Positions 8,416 to 18,060 of a stretch of 64,000 nucleotides of DNA are shown here, in pieces. Origin of the DNA: Sphingomonas sp. (GTDB taxonomy: Bacteria; Pseudomonadota; Alphaproteobacteria; Sphingomonadales; Sphingomonadaceae); contig JAFKLY010000002.1 in the NCBI GenBank assembly GCA_017304655.1, forward strand, positions 124,001 to 188,000, read 5' to 3'. The position numbers and the translations under genes were made by a program. Positions within the stretch are counted from its first letter, which is position 1; each line of letters opens with the position of its first letter. The notes beneath the pieces are model-generated. The model saw nothing but the letters and a program-made list of their open reading frames with translations. It was not told where the DNA came from and did no database searches.

Positions 8416-9633
8416 ATGTCAGGCGCATTCAATTCGGAGCTTGAGCCGCTATTCGAGCCGCTGCAACTCAACGGCACACAGCTGGCCAACCGATTCGTCA
8501 TGCCCGGCATGCAGCGCGGCTGGTGCAGGGATGGGCGTCCCGAGCCCCGCTTGGCTGATTATTATCGCGAACGTGCGATCGGCGGGGTTGGCCTGATCAT
8601 AACGGAAGCTTGTGCCGTGGATCACGAGTCCGCGACCCAGGGGCCTTATTATGGTCGCCTGAATCGCGCGACGATGGAAGGTTGGCGGGATTGCATCAAG
8701 GCCGCACATCAGGGTGGCGCGCATATGCTGGTGCAGCTCTGGCATGAGGGGGCCATTCGCCGGAGTGGCGGCGATGGCCCTTATGCGCACTTTCCGACGC
8801 TCAGCCCCTCGGGTCTTATCCAGCCCGGCAATCCCAATGGGCGCCCCGCCACGACCGCCGAACTGTCCGACATCCGTGATGCCTTCGTGCGCAGCGCGAT
8901 GCTTGCTCAGGAAGCCGGCGCCGATGGCGTGGAGGTCCATGGTGCACATGGCTATCTCCTCGATCAGTTTCTTTGGGCTGGCACGAACTTGCGCGAAGAT
9001 GGCTATGGCGGATCAGACATCGCCGCCCGCGTCCGTTTTCCTGCCGAGATCGTGGCGGCCATCCGCGAAGCTGCAGGTCCGGACTTCATCATTTCCTTCC
9101 GCATGTCGCAATGGAAGGAAATCGACTTCTCCGCACGCGTGGCTGACACGCTTGACGATTTGCGCATCATGGTGGAAGCCCTGACCTGCGCCGGTGTGGA
9201 CCTTTTCCACGTCTCCACCCGACGCTTCTTCCAGCCGGAATGGCCGGGCAGCGATCTGGGGCTGGCGGCATGGGTCAAATCCATGACGGATGCCGCAGTC
9301 TGCGCGGTCGGAAGCGTTGGCCTGAGCACGGATATCATGGAGAGCCTGGAGGCCGGCAAGGAGACAAGCTCAGAGCTTGAATCGAGCCTGGCTGAGCTTG
9401 CGCGGCGCTTCCGGCGCGGCGATTTCGATCTCATTGCGGTAGGCCGCAGCAACATCAGCGATCCTCATTGGGTCGCGAAAGTGCGTGCGGGACGTTTCGA
9501 CGAAGTGCGTCGTTTCAATCGCGAGGATGTGTTGCGTCCGGGGCAGGACAATTCCGCGAATGTCGCGCCAAGCTTTCTGACCGCGCGCAAGGCCGAGGCA
9601 GAGCGGGATGCGCTGGAAAGTCAGAAAAAATGA
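8416..9633 (+). CDS. NADH:flavin oxidoreductase, Old Yellow Enzyme family
   Basis: An FMN-dependent TIM-barrel oxidoreductase of 405 residues. Family features: start PLFEPLQLNGTQLANRFVM, LHWHE-equivalent QLWHEG near residue 111, and the substrate-binding pair in VEVHGAHGYLLDQFL (His-Gly-Ala-His, about residue 177), followed by the usual F-L-W-x3-N-x-R-x-D-x-YGG. It lacks the C-terminal iron-sulfur and second flavin domain of 2,4-dienoyl-CoA reductases, so it is a short OYE-type enzyme. Its role beside idonate genes is not obvious: reduction of an enone or oxidation of a sugar-derived ring are possibilities. It overlaps the next gene by 4 bases. Confidence 0.85.
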   Translation: MSGAFNSELEPLFEPLQLNGTQLANRFVMPGMQRGWCRDGRPEPRLADYYRERAIGGVGLIITEACAVDHESATQGPYYGRLNRATMEGWRDCIKAAHQGGAHMLVQLWHEGAIRRSGGDGPYAHFPTLSPSGLIQPGNPNGRPATTAELSDIRDAFVRSAMLAQEAGADGVEVHGAHGYLLDQFLWAGTNLREDGYGGSDIAARVRFPAEIVAAIREAAGPDFIISFRMSQWKEIDFSARVADTLDDLRIMVEALTCAGVDLFHVSTRRFFQPEWPGSDLGLAAWVKSMTDAAVCAVGSVGLSTDIMESLEAGKETSSELESSLAELARRFRRGDFDLIAVGRSNISDPHWVAKVRAGRFDEVRRFNREDVLRPGQDNSANVAPSFLTARKAEAERDALESQKK

Positions 9634-11033
9634 GCGACGCAGTCCGGACGTTCCGCCCTTCCTCCTCACAATCAGGCCCGAAAGCCGCAGCCTCTTCCGG
9701 CTACAACCGACTGCTTGTCACGCTGCTATGTGTTGCCGGCCTGTTCAATTTTACCGATCGCAATCTTTTTCCGGTGCTTGCCCAGTCGATCAAGCAGGAT
9801 TTGCGGCTGAGTGACCTTGAGCTTGGGCTAATCGGCGGGCCGAGCTTTGCTTTTGTTTACGCCTTTGCCGGCTTGCCTGTCGCGCGCTTGGCCGATCGCG
9901 CGAACAGAGTGCGGATCATCGCCGCAACGACGATCATCTGGTCGATCTTCTGCACGACTTGCGGGCTAGCCCAGAATTTCGTGCAGATGCTCGTCGCGCG
10001 CGCCGGGGTAGGCATTGGTGAAGCGGGCTTCTTTCCGGCGACCACGTCTCTTGTCGGGGATCAGTTTCCAGCCGAGCGCCGCGCCTCGATCCTTTCAATC
10101 ATCCAGCTTGGATCGCCCGCATCGACCATTTTTTGCGCAATTCTCGCCGCGACGATCGGGACCATGTGGGGCTGGCGTGCCGCGCTCATCGCGGCGGGAT
10201 TGCCCGGAATTCTCATCGGACTCGCAGTCTGGGTCTTGCTGAAAGAGCCCAAAAGGGGCGTCTTTGATGGTGAAGCCGCCGTCACGGTCGTCTTGCCTTG
10301 GCGCGCCGCGATCGGGCAACTGTTGCGTCAGTCGACCTTCCTGCGCGTCACGACTGCTGCGGCTCTGGTGACCTTCTGCGTCAATGCGATCGCGGTTTTC
10401 TACGTGTCCTATTTCGTGCGGATTCACGGCTGGACGCTGGCACAGGGCGGCTATGCTTTTGGGATCATCCAGTGCATCGCCGCGACGGTCGGCCTGCTCG
10501 CCGGAGGCTTTGGTGCAGACCGGCTTGCGCGCCGCGATCCTCGCTGGCGGTGTTGGCTTCCTGCGATCGGCCTTGTTTTCGCCACCGCAGCTTATGTGGT
10601 CGCGTTCCAGCAGAGTCAGGCGCTCGCGGCTGCGGCCCTGATCCTCGTCGGCGGCATGTGCCTGTTCACTTTCTACACGCCGTCGATCGCCATCGTTCAG
10701 GACCTCGCCGATCCGCGCTCCCGCGCCACCGCTGTTGCCATCTTCCTGCTTGCCGGCACTGTGCTGGGTGTAGGCCTCGGCCCGGTCGCGGCCGGCTTTG
10801 CGAGCGACTTCTTCGCGCAGCGCAATTTCGAATATGGTTCGTTCCTGGCCTTGTGTCCGGGCGGAAAGGCGCTGCCGGGCGCGTCGCCCCTTCTCTTCGA
10901 TGCCTGCGCTCGAGCGTCTGCCACTGGCCTCACCTCTGCCCTGACGATCAGCCCGTTGCCGCTGCTCCTGTCATCCATGACCTACGTCCTGGCGTCTCGC
11001 ACCCTAAAGCCGAACGAGTGTCCAGCCGACTGA
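9630..11033 (+). CDS. MFS transporter
   Basis: A major facilitator transporter of 467 residues with 12 predicted helices. The family motif GLPVARLADRANR follows helix 2, and GVGIGEAGFFPATTSLVGDQFP matches the helix-4/5 region of spinster-like MFS proteins. The ATG at 9630 overlaps the OYE stop (ATGA). The frame is open further upstream only because it runs through the OYE gene. It probably imports the compound that the OYE or idonate enzymes process. It is related in type to the MFS at 2978 but clearly a different protein. Confidence 0.87.
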   Translation: MSDAVRTFRPSSSQSGPKAAASSGYNRLLVTLLCVAGLFNFTDRNLFPVLAQSIKQDLRLSDLELGLIGGPSFAFVYAFAGLPVARLADRANRVRIIAATTIIWSIFCTTCGLAQNFVQMLVARAGVGIGEAGFFPATTSLVGDQFPAERRASILSIIQLGSPASTIFCAILAATIGTMWGWRAALIAAGLPGILIGLAVWVLLKEPKRGVFDGEAAVTVVLPWRAAIGQLLRQSTFLRVTTAAALVTFCVNAIAVFYVSYFVRIHGWTLAQGGYAFGIIQCIAATVGLLAGGFGADRLARRDPRWRCWLPAIGLVFATAAYVVAFQQSQALAAAALILVGGMCLFTFYTPSIAIVQDLADPRSRATAVAIFLLAGTVLGVGLGPVAAGFASDFFAQRNFEYGSFLALCPGGKALPGASPLLFDACARASATGLTSALTISPLPLLLSSMTYVLASRTLKPNECPAD

Positions 11034-11044
11034 TTCGGCATCAA

Positions 11045-11058
11045 TGGTATCGGAAACA
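11045..11058. promoter_or_regulatory. Candidate LacI-type operator O3
   Basis: TGGTATCGGAAACA, matching TGNTATCGNWANCA, 11 bases after the MFS stop and about 200 bases before the TonB receptor start. Confidence 0.5.
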
Positions 11059-11187
11059 TTGCCGTTATGGCGTCGTCTTGGTGGACCGAGGCCAATCGTC
11101 AAACAAGCATATGAATCAAAACATTTTATCTGAAAATTTTAGGTTTCAAGAGCGTTAAAAAGCCCGGTAGACAAATGCAAATCCTGA

Positions 11188-11201
11188 TGTTATCGATATC
11201 A
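11188..11201. promoter_or_regulatory. Candidate LacI-type operator O4 (TonB receptor)
   Basis: TGTTATCGATATCA, the best palindrome of the four. The symmetry extends to GATG...CATC on the outside. It is 56 bases upstream of the TonB receptor start and 129 bases from the weaker site at 11045. Confidence 0.7.
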
Positions 11202-11257
11202 TCAACAACAAAATCACGGGCTTCGCGACCCGTGCAACCTTGGAAAGGGGATTCCTG

Positions 11258-14101
11258 ATGCTGCCCTCCCGGTACACCGCGTCGCGCACCGCGCGCTTCG
11301 CCATCAATGTAGCGCTCAGCGCGCTTGCGCTCGCATCCAGCGGCGCCTTCGCCCAGCAGGCGGATGACGATACGGACTCCAACCAGGCGATCGTCGTGAC
11401 CGGCTCACGCATCGTGCGCGACGGCTTTGAATCACCATCGCCGGTTACGGTGGTTGGCCAGGGCCAGGTGCTGGCGCGCGCGCAAACCAACATTGGCGAG
11501 GCGCTGAACGAGCTTCCGTCTTTCCGGGCCCTGATCACGCCGGCAACGCAGCAGGCGCAGGGTGGCAACATCGGTGCTCGCATCCTTGATCTGCGGGCCC
11601 TCGGCTCGGCCCGCACGCTGGTCCTGCTCGACGGCAAGCGCTTCGTGCCCTCGACTCTTCAGGGCACGATCGACGTGAATCTGATGCCGACAATGCTCAT
11701 CGAGCGGACCGAAGTCGTAACCGGAGGCGCCTCGGCCGCTTACGGGTCGGACGCCGTGGCCGGCGTCGTCAACTTTATCGTCGACAAGAAATTCACCGGT
11801 ATCAAAGCAACGGCCCAGATGGGCATTTCCCAGCGCGGCGATGGGAAGGAATATAATCTCGGCGCGGCTTATGGCACGGGCTTCGCGGATGGGCGGGGTC
11901 ACTTCGTCGCCTCTATCGAGTATAACGAAACCAAGGGCATGGGCGATTGCTACACGCGCTCTTGGTGTCCTCTGGAGCAGTTGCTGAGTAACTCGCCGGC
12001 CGGGACAGAGGGTTTGCCCGCGAATATGCGCGTCGGGCCCAATTCTCTCGGAAATCAGGCGATCGGCGGCCTTATCAACGTGCCGACCGGCCCGCTGCAC
12101 GGTATCACCTTCAATGCCGATGGCACGCCGCGTCCGTTCGTCTATGGGCGTATCTTCGGCACGAACCCATCTCCGCTTCTCATGCTTGGTGGTGAAGGGT
12201 CGACCGCGCAGGGCTTCATCGTCGGCATCCTGCTCGCGCCGCCGGTCAAGCGGCTGACAAGCTACGCGCATCTTGATTATGATTTCAGCGACGCTCTCAA
12301 GGCCTCGCTCGACGTATCCTTCGGGCAGGTTAAGGGTTTCGTCAAAGGCTCCGCCGGCCGCATCGTCGATGCGGTGATCCAGCGCGATAACGCTTATCTG
12401 CCTGGCGGTGTGGCGACGATCATGGATGCCAATGCGATCAGCTCGTTCACGCTTGGTCGCTTCTTCACCGACATCGGCGGATCGGACAACAACTCCGATA
12501 ACAAGACCTACCGCGCCGTCTTCTCGCTCGAGGGCAGTCTTGGCGGTTCATGGGGATGGGATGCTTATTATCAGTATGGTCGCAACGAATTCTCGCAGCG
12601 CTATACGGGCAACATGGTCGTCGCCCGCCTGCGCAACGCGCTTGATGCGGTCAATTCGGGCGGTCGCGTGCAGTGCCGGATTAATACCGATGCAAGCACG
12701 GCGAACGATGATCCCGCCTGCGTCCCGCTCAACATCTTCGGGCCGGGCAACGTCTCGAGCGCGGCCTGGTCCTATGTCGCTCCGTCCGGCTTCCAGACAG
12801 CGAACACGACCGAGCATGTTCTGGCGGCGAACCTCCATGGCGATCTGATCCCCCTTCCTGGCGGTCCGCTGTCTGTTGCTGGCGGCGGTGAGTATCGCAG
12901 CGACAAGCTGGTCGGCACGGCCGATGCGTTGTCGACCGCAAACCAGTTCTGGTCGTTCAACGGCAAGGCAGTTAACGGCAAGATCGAGGTGACCGAGGGC
13001 TACATCGAGGCCGTGGCGCCTGTCCTCAAGGACATGCCATTCTTCCATTCGCTTGAGTTGAACGGCGCGATCCGCCGTACGCACTACAAGCGCAGCAACC
13101 CGGTCTCTGGTTCGTCGAGTCTCAGCGTGACGACCTGGAAGGTCGGTGGAGTATGGGAGCCGATCGAGCAGCTGCGCTTCCGCGCGACCCGTTCGCGTGA
13201 CATTCGTGCACCCAATCTCAATGAACTGTTCGGTCCGGTGACGTCCGGCCGCGTGTCGGTGATCGATCCACAAAAGGCCGGCCTGCTGGTCGAGGCGGTT
13301 GCGTTCAGCGGCGCCAACCCCTCGCTGCGTCCGGAAAAGGCGGACACCTTCACGATCGGCGCAGTGCTGAAGCCTGATTGGTTCGTCCGGAATTTCAGCG
13401 TCTCGGTCGACTATTTCGATATCAAGTTGGACGGTGCGATCGCGACACTAGGCTCGCAGACCATCGTCAACCGCTGTTCGTCCGGTGCGACCGAATTCTG
13501 CCCCTATGTCACACGCAACGCAGGCGGTTTCGTCACCGAGGTTCGCGACGTACTGAACAACGTCAATCAGCAGAAGGTGCGGGGGCTCGACATCGAGGCG
13601 AGCTATCGCACCGAGCTATCCGCCGGTACACAGCTTGGCCTTCGCCTGTTGGCGACACACTATATGGAACTCTCGACCCGTGACTCCATCGGCGTAACCG
13701 ACCGTGCGGGCCAGACCGGCTATCGCGGCGGTGCGACGCCGGGCGTTCCGGACTGGATCGTCGACGGCAATATCGATCTGAGTTTCAACAAAGTCAGGCT
13801 CGGCGCTCATGGTCACTTCATTCCCAAGGGCAAGTTCGACGTGCTGCTCGTCGGCCCCGAGGATGCGGGCTATTCAATTACTCGCCCGGACAGCGTGAAT
13901 ACAAACCGCATCAACAGCCGCTTTTATCTGGATCTGAGCGGGACAGTTAAGATCAACGATCAGTTCGAGGTGTTCGGCGTGATCAACAACGTTCTCGACA
14001 AGGATCCGCCGCGCGCATTCTCTTCGCAGGGCGGCACTAATCACGTCTGGTTCGACACGCTGGGTCGTTATTTCAAGGTCGGTGTCCGCGTCACGATGTA
14101 A
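11258..14101 (+). CDS. TonB-dependent receptor (sugar-acid cluster)
   Basis: An outer-membrane active transporter of 947 residues. A signal peptide ends near GAFAQQ. The TonB-box-like segment QAIVVTGSRI is at about residues 41-50. The plug domain has LRALGSARTLVLLDGKRF and RTEVVTGGASAAYGSDAVAGVVNF (start of the barrel). The C-terminus ends in aromatic-flanked strands (YFKVGVRVTM). This is the CirA/oligosaccharide-type receptor common in sphingomonads. I prefer ATG 11258, 7 bases after GGAAAGGGG, to the upstream TTG. Operator candidate O4 lies just upstream, which places it in the idonate-cluster regulon. Confidence 0.9.
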   Translation: MLPSRYTASRTARFAINVALSALALASSGAFAQQADDDTDSNQAIVVTGSRIVRDGFESPSPVTVVGQGQVLARAQTNIGEALNELPSFRALITPATQQAQGGNIGARILDLRALGSARTLVLLDGKRFVPSTLQGTIDVNLMPTMLIERTEVVTGGASAAYGSDAVAGVVNFIVDKKFTGIKATAQMGISQRGDGKEYNLGAAYGTGFADGRGHFVASIEYNETKGMGDCYTRSWCPLEQLLSNSPAGTEGLPANMRVGPNSLGNQAIGGLINVPTGPLHGITFNADGTPRPFVYGRIFGTNPSPLLMLGGEGSTAQGFIVGILLAPPVKRLTSYAHLDYDFSDALKASLDVSFGQVKGFVKGSAGRIVDAVIQRDNAYLPGGVATIMDANAISSFTLGRFFTDIGGSDNNSDNKTYRAVFSLEGSLGGSWGWDAYYQYGRNEFSQRYTGNMVVARLRNALDAVNSGGRVQCRINTDASTANDDPACVPLNIFGPGNVSSAAWSYVAPSGFQTANTTEHVLAANLHGDLIPLPGGPLSVAGGGEYRSDKLVGTADALSTANQFWSFNGKAVNGKIEVTEGYIEAVAPVLKDMPFFHSLELNGAIRRTHYKRSNPVSGSSSLSVTTWKVGGVWEPIEQLRFRATRSRDIRAPNLNELFGPVTSGRVSVIDPQKAGLLVEAVAFSGANPSLRPEKADTFTIGAVLKPDWFVRNFSVSVDYFDIKLDGAIATLGSQTIVNRCSSGATEFCPYVTRNAGGFVTEVRDVLNNVNQQKVRGLDIEASYRTELSAGTQLGLRLLATHYMELSTRDSIGVTDRAGQTGYRGGATPGVPDWIVDGNIDLSFNKVRLGAHGHFIPKGKFDVLLVGPEDAGYSITRPDSVNTNRINSRFYLDLSGTVKINDQFEVFGVINNVLDKDPPRAFSSQGGTNHVWFDTLGRYFKVGVRVTM

Positions 14102-14217
14102 GATCGTCTCCTTGCTGCGGCAGGGTGTCTCCGTCGCCTGACCGGGGCTTCCCTGCTGCAGCACCCTTTCCGGGCGTCATGAGCTATGTCGCCATCCCTA
14201 TTAGAAGGTCCATTGTC

Positions 14218-15162
14218 GTGAAGAACAAATCGCTTCTGCGCCTGCTCGAACAAACCAACAAATGCATCGTGGCGCCCTGCGTCTATGACTGCGCCTCGGC
14301 TCGTGCCGTGGAGATGGTCGGCTTCGAGGCCATGATGCTCAGCGGTGGCGAGGTCTCGATCGCGATGAACGGTGTTATCGACTATGGCTTCTCGAACCTG
14401 ACCGATATCGAATGGATCACCAGCCGCATCAGCCAAACCTCCGCCATCCCGCTGGCGGCTGATATTGAAGATGGTTTTGGCGGTCCGCTCGCCGTCTATC
14501 GCAGCGCCCGGCGCATGGCTCAGGCGGGCGCGAAGGCGCTGCAACTCGAAGATTCCGGCGACATGGAGAATTCGACCCAGCTGCTCGATCGTGAGAAGTT
14601 CTACGAAAAGGTCCGGGCCGCGCTTGCCGCGCTCGAAGGGACAGATTGCTTCCTCATCGCGCGGACCAATGCCGATCCCGAGACGCAGATGGACGAAGGC
14701 TGCGAGCGCATGGCTACGGCCGTCGCGATGGGCGCCAAAATGTCCACCGTGGTTCGGATCAGCACGCTCGATCACGCCAGATATGTCGCGAGCAAGGTGC
14801 CTGGGTGGAAGATGTTCCCCGACGTGCGGAATATCGACGGCAAGCCCGGTGTGACGGTCGATGAGATATATCCGCTCGGCTTCAACTTCCTGACGATGCA
14901 CTACACGCTGAAAGCCGCGATGGATGGGATGCTGGAGCATGGTATCCAAAACTATGCGCAGCAGGGCTGCGCCTATACTTGCGAGAAAGTCGACGCCACC
15001 GGCATCATGGGCATGAGTGCCACGCCGTTGTTCGATCCGCACGCTTACATGGAGCTGGAGAGCCGCTTCGGGAGCGAGCGCAAAGCGTTCACCATCGTCG
15101 GCAACGCCGTTGAAGATTTCCCCGAGGGCTTCGTGCGCTCGTCCATCGACGACCGGCTCTGA
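14218..15162 (+). CDS. Isocitrate lyase/PEP mutase superfamily enzyme
   Basis: A C-C or C-P bond lyase-family TIM barrel of 314 residues. Visible elements are PCVYDCASARAVE, the metal-binding LAADIEDGFGG segment and ALQLEDSG. The KKCGH/KRCGH catalytic motif of isocitrate and methylisocitrate lyases is absent; SGDMENS stands there instead. That points to oxaloacetate decarboxylase-, carboxyphosphonoenolpyruvate mutase- or dimethylmalate-lyase-like chemistry. I chose the GTG at 14218, nine bases after AGAAGG, over the in-frame ATG at 14179. It begins a run of four rightward genes. Confidence 0.75.
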   Translation: MKNKSLLRLLEQTNKCIVAPCVYDCASARAVEMVGFEAMMLSGGEVSIAMNGVIDYGFSNLTDIEWITSRISQTSAIPLAADIEDGFGGPLAVYRSARRMAQAGAKALQLEDSGDMENSTQLLDREKFYEKVRAALAALEGTDCFLIARTNADPETQMDEGCERMATAVAMGAKMSTVVRISTLDHARYVASKVPGWKMFPDVRNIDGKPGVTVDEIYPLGFNFLTMHYTLKAAMDGMLEHGIQNYAQQGCAYTCEKVDATGIMGMSATPLFDPHAYMELESRFGSERKAFTIVGNAVEDFPEGFVRSSIDDRL

Positions 15163-15173
15163 TCCTGTCTGGG

Positions 15174-15938
15174 ATGGACATGTTCGACCTCTCGGGCCGC
15201 ACCGCGCTGATCACAGGCGGATCGCGCGGCATAGGCCTTTCGCTGGCGCAGGCGTTCGCCAAGGCTGGGGCCGCCGTCATCCTCAATGGCCGTGATCATG
15301 CGGCGCTTGATCAAGCGGCGGCAGCCATGCGGGATAGCGGAAGCGGCTCCGTCACCACGGCCGCCTTCGACGTCACGGACGTCGCTGCCGTGCGCGCGGG
15401 CATCGCCGCGATCGAGGCCGATGGGACGGCGATCGATATCCTTGTCAACAATGCTGGCATCCAGCGTCGCGCACCGCTGCATGAGTTCTCGGACGATGAC
15501 TGGCACGAACTCATGCGCACCAATCTGGACAGCGTCTATTTCGTCAGCAAGGCGGTAGCGCAGGGGATGATTGCGCGCGGACGGGGCAAGATCATCAATA
15601 TTGCCAGTGTCCAGGCCGAGCTCGCTCGCCCGACGATTGCGCCCTATACCGCCTCCAAAGGCGCGATCCGCAACCTGACGCGCGGCATGTGCGCGGATTG
15701 GGCGCGCTTCGGTATCCAGACAAATGCTATCGCGCCGGGCTATTTCGATACGCCCCTGAACAAGGCTCTCGTGGAGGATCCGACGTTCGACGCCTGGCTC
15801 AAGGGTCGCACGCCCGCTGGCCGATGGGGCCGTCTTGAGGATCTGCATGGTCTCGCCACCCTCCTTGCATCTCCCGCTTCCGACTTCATCTGCGGCCAGA
15901 CCATGTTCGTGGATGGCGGCGTCACGGCGGTGATCTGA
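15174..15938 (+). CDS. idnO: Gluconate 5-dehydrogenase (SDR)
   Basis: A short-chain dehydrogenase of 254 residues that probably reduces 5-keto-D-gluconate to D-gluconate. The cofactor motif TGGSRGIG is at residues 14-21, NNAG at about 91-94, the catalytic Ser in NIASVQ and Tyr-x3-Lys in YTASK. ELARPTIAPYTASKGA and RTPAGRWGRLEDL closely match gluconate 5-dehydrogenases. It lies 11 bases after the lyase gene and directly abuts the 2-hydroxyacid dehydrogenase. IdnD and GntK in the leftward operon provide the steps before and after. Confidence 0.85.
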   Translation: MDMFDLSGRTALITGGSRGIGLSLAQAFAKAGAAVILNGRDHAALDQAAAAMRDSGSGSVTTAAFDVTDVAAVRAGIAAIEADGTAIDILVNNAGIQRRAPLHEFSDDDWHELMRTNLDSVYFVSKAVAQGMIARGRGKIINIASVQAELARPTIAPYTASKGAIRNLTRGMCADWARFGIQTNAIAPGYFDTPLNKALVEDPTFDAWLKGRTPAGRWGRLEDLHGLATLLASPASDFICGQTMFVDGGVTAVI

Positions 15939-16889
15939 ATGACATCGAACCAGCGTCCCCTGGCTCTCCAGATGTGCCCCTTTTCGCCGATGCTCGATAA
16001 GGGGGTGCAGGCCCTGTTCGACGTGGTGCGCTGGGACACGCTTGCTGCCGATGCGCAGGCCGCGTTTCTGCGCGGTCGCGGTGCGCAGGTCCGCGCCATG
16101 GCGACCGGCGGACATATCGGCTGTCCACCACCGCTCATGGCCGCGCTGCCCGCACTCGGCATCATCGCGATCAACGGCGTGGGTGTCGACAAGGTCGATC
16201 TCGCTGAAGCCGCGCGTCGTGGCATTGGCGTCACCAACACGCCGGATGTGCTTACGGCCGATGTCGCCGATCTGGCGATCGGTCTGGTGATCGATCTGTT
16301 GCGTGGGATTGCCCGTGGCGACCTTCATGTCCGCGAAGGCCATTGGCCCTCGGGCGATCGCCCTCTCGCGCACCGGGTTAGCGGCCGGAAATTTGGTATC
16401 GTCGGGCTTGGCCGTATCGGCCGCGCCACGGCGGATCGCCTCGCGGCATTCGGTCCGGTGCGCTATAATGGCGGCAGTGCCAAGGACGCTCCTTACGACT
16501 TCGAGCCGGACCTCCTCGCGCTTGCAAGCTGGGCGGACGTGCTGCTGCTCACCTGCCCAGCCAATGCGCAGACGTACCGGCTGATCGGCAAAGACGTGCT
16601 CGATGCGCTCGGTCCGCAAGGCTTTCTGGTGAATGTCGCGCGCGGTGCCGTCGTTGATGAGGCGGCACTGATTGAGGCGCTCGCGCAGCACCGGATCGCT
16701 GGCGCGGCGCTCGACGTCTTCGAGAATGAGCCATATGTGCCGGATGCGCTGCAACAGAGCGAACATGTCGTTCTGACGCCACATGTCGCCAGTGCCACCA
16801 TCGAATGTCGGAAGGCCATGGCAGAGATCGTGCTCGGTAACCTGCAAGCGTTCCTCGCCGGCAAGCCGCTGCTCACGCCTGTAACGTGA
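15939..16889 (+). CDS. D-isomer-specific 2-hydroxyacid dehydrogenase (GhrB/2-ketogluconate reductase type)
   Basis: An NAD(P)-dependent reductase of 316 residues. The Rossmann motif [11 protein letters not shown] is at about 150-160. The catalytic Arg is in [10 protein letters not shown], the Glu in the following helix region and the His in LTPHVAS. The N-terminal [10 protein letters not shown] segment and length fit glyoxylate/hydroxypyruvate reductases and 2-ketogluconate reductases. The start codon follows the idnO stop immediately. In this cluster reduction of 2-keto-D-gluconate to gluconate is a reasonable role, but hydroxypyruvate is equally possible. Confidence 0.83.
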   Translation: MTSNQRPLALQMCPFSPMLDKGVQALFDVVRWDTLAADAQAAFLRGRGAQVRAMATGGHIGCPPPLMAALPALGIIAINGVGVDKVDLAEAARRGIGVTNTPDVLTADVADLAIGLVIDLLRGIARGDLHVREGHWPSGDRPLAHRVSGRKFGIVGLGRIGRATADRLAAFGPVRYNGGSAKDAPYDFEPDLLALASWADVLLLTCPANAQTYRLIGKDVLDALGPQGFLVNVARGAVVDEAALIEALAQHRIAGAALDVFENEPYVPDALQQSEHVVLTPHVASATIECRKAMAEIVLGNLQAFLAGKPLLTPVT

Positions 16890-16893
16890 AGAC

Positions 16894-17646
16894 TTGACCG
16901 GGCGCGTCGCGATCATCACCGGGGCCGGGTCGGGCATTGGCCGCGCCGCCGCCCTGGCTTTTGGGGAGCGCGGTTACCGTCTCGTGCTCGCGGGGCGGCG
17001 CGTGGGCGCGCTTGATGAAACGATCGATCTGCTTGGTCCAGCCGCTGCGCGCGCCATTGCTTGCGGCACAGACGTGGCCGACGCGACGTCTGTTCAGGCC
17101 CTCTTCGATCGCGCGGTGAGGCAATTCGGCCGGATCGACCTGCTGTTCAACAATGCGGGAATCAGTGCGCAAAACGCATCGATCGACGCGGTGGACGAAG
17201 GCGACTGGCGCCGCGTCATCGACATTAATCTGACCGGTGCGTTCCTCTGCCTGCGCGCCGCCTTCCGTGCGATGAAGGATCAAGCGCCGCCGGGCGGACG
17301 GATCATCAACAATGGCTCGATAGCGGCCACTTCGCCTCGTCCGAACAGCATCGCTTATGCCGCCAGCAAGCACGCGATAACCGGTCTCACCAGATCGGCT
17401 TCACTCGAGGGGCGTGTTCATGACATCGCCTGTGGCCAGATCGACATCGGCAATGCCGCCAGCAACATGGCCGAGCTCATGATGCAGGGAACGCTCCAGG
17501 CCGACGGCACGACAAAGGCCGAACCAACAATCGACCTTGCCCATGTTGCGCAAGCCCTAGTCTACATGGACAGCCTGCCGCTCGAAGCCAATGTCCAGTT
17601 CCTTACCATCATGGCCACCAAAATGCCATTCGTAGGCCGTGGCTGA
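16894..17646 (+). CDS. SDR-family oxidoreductase
   Basis: A short-chain dehydrogenase of 250 residues. The cofactor motif TGAGSGIG is near residue 9, with NNAG near 87 and catalytic Ser (NNGSIAAT) and YAASK. The only good start is a TTG at 16894, 4 bases after the upstream stop. The C-terminus ([13 protein letters not shown]) is typical of a sphingomonad SDR group, so the gene appears intact. The IS3-type remnant begins right at its stop, so the insertion landed just beyond the operon end. The substrate is unknown, presumably a sugar acid or keto acid. Confidence 0.8.
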   Translation: MTGRVAIITGAGSGIGRAAALAFGERGYRLVLAGRRVGALDETIDLLGPAAARAIACGTDVADATSVQALFDRAVRQFGRIDLLFNNAGISAQNASIDAVDEGDWRRVIDINLTGAFLCLRAAFRAMKDQAPPGGRIINNGSIAATSPRPNSIAYAASKHAITGLTRSASLEGRVHDIACGQIDIGNAASNMAELMMQGTLQADGTTKAEPTIDLAHVAQALVYMDSLPLEANVQFLTIMATKMPFVGRG

Positions 17647-18060
17647 CCTGATCACCAGCCCGGCCTTTGTGTTGATTAAGGCGGCGAACGAGTTCCACGC
17701 CAAGACACGCGCCCGAACGAGATGCGGCAGGCCGACTTCACCTACTTCAAGATCAGGCGCTCCGATGCATCCCCAGACCCAGGGCAAGATCGAGCGCTGG
17801 CACCAGACACTGAAGAACCGCATCCTGCTGGAAAATTACTTCCTGCCCGGCGACCTCGAAGCCCAGATCGAGGCCTTCGTCGAGCAATATAATCACCTGC
17901 GTTATTACGAGAGCCTGAGCAACGTGACGCCCGCCGACGCCTGCTTCGGCAGGGCACCAGCCATCATCAAACAGCGTAAAAGGATCAAGCGACAGACCAT
18001 CGAACATTGGCGCTTGCAGCACCGCAGGCTCGCCGCCACAATGAACTACGCGCTATATGT
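17647..18060 (+). pseudogene. IS3-type transposase (orfB) remnant, internally deleted and frameshifted
   Basis: The first part encodes LITSPAFVLIKAANEF, the start of the integrase core region, then shifts frame at QADFTYFK. About 100 residues that hold the first two catalytic acidic residues are missing. The reading then resumes with the well-known C-terminal block HPQTQGKIERWHQTLKNR (positions 17765-17818), LLENYFLPGDLEAQIEAFVEQ-type sequence and IIKQRKRIKRQTIEH. The third catalytic Glu is present in GKIERWH. The element cannot encode an active transposase. Neither orfA nor terminal repeats were found. Confidence 0.85.

Noticed and set aside
9468..9629. Upstream extension of the second MFS transporter
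   Set aside because: It lies inside the OYE gene in another frame; the ATGA overlap at 9630 gives a normal MFS N-terminus.
15045..16937. 630-codon open frame on the minus strand
   Set aside because: It runs antisense to three clearly assigned enzymes and has no recognisable protein features; long antisense frames are common in GC-rich DNA.
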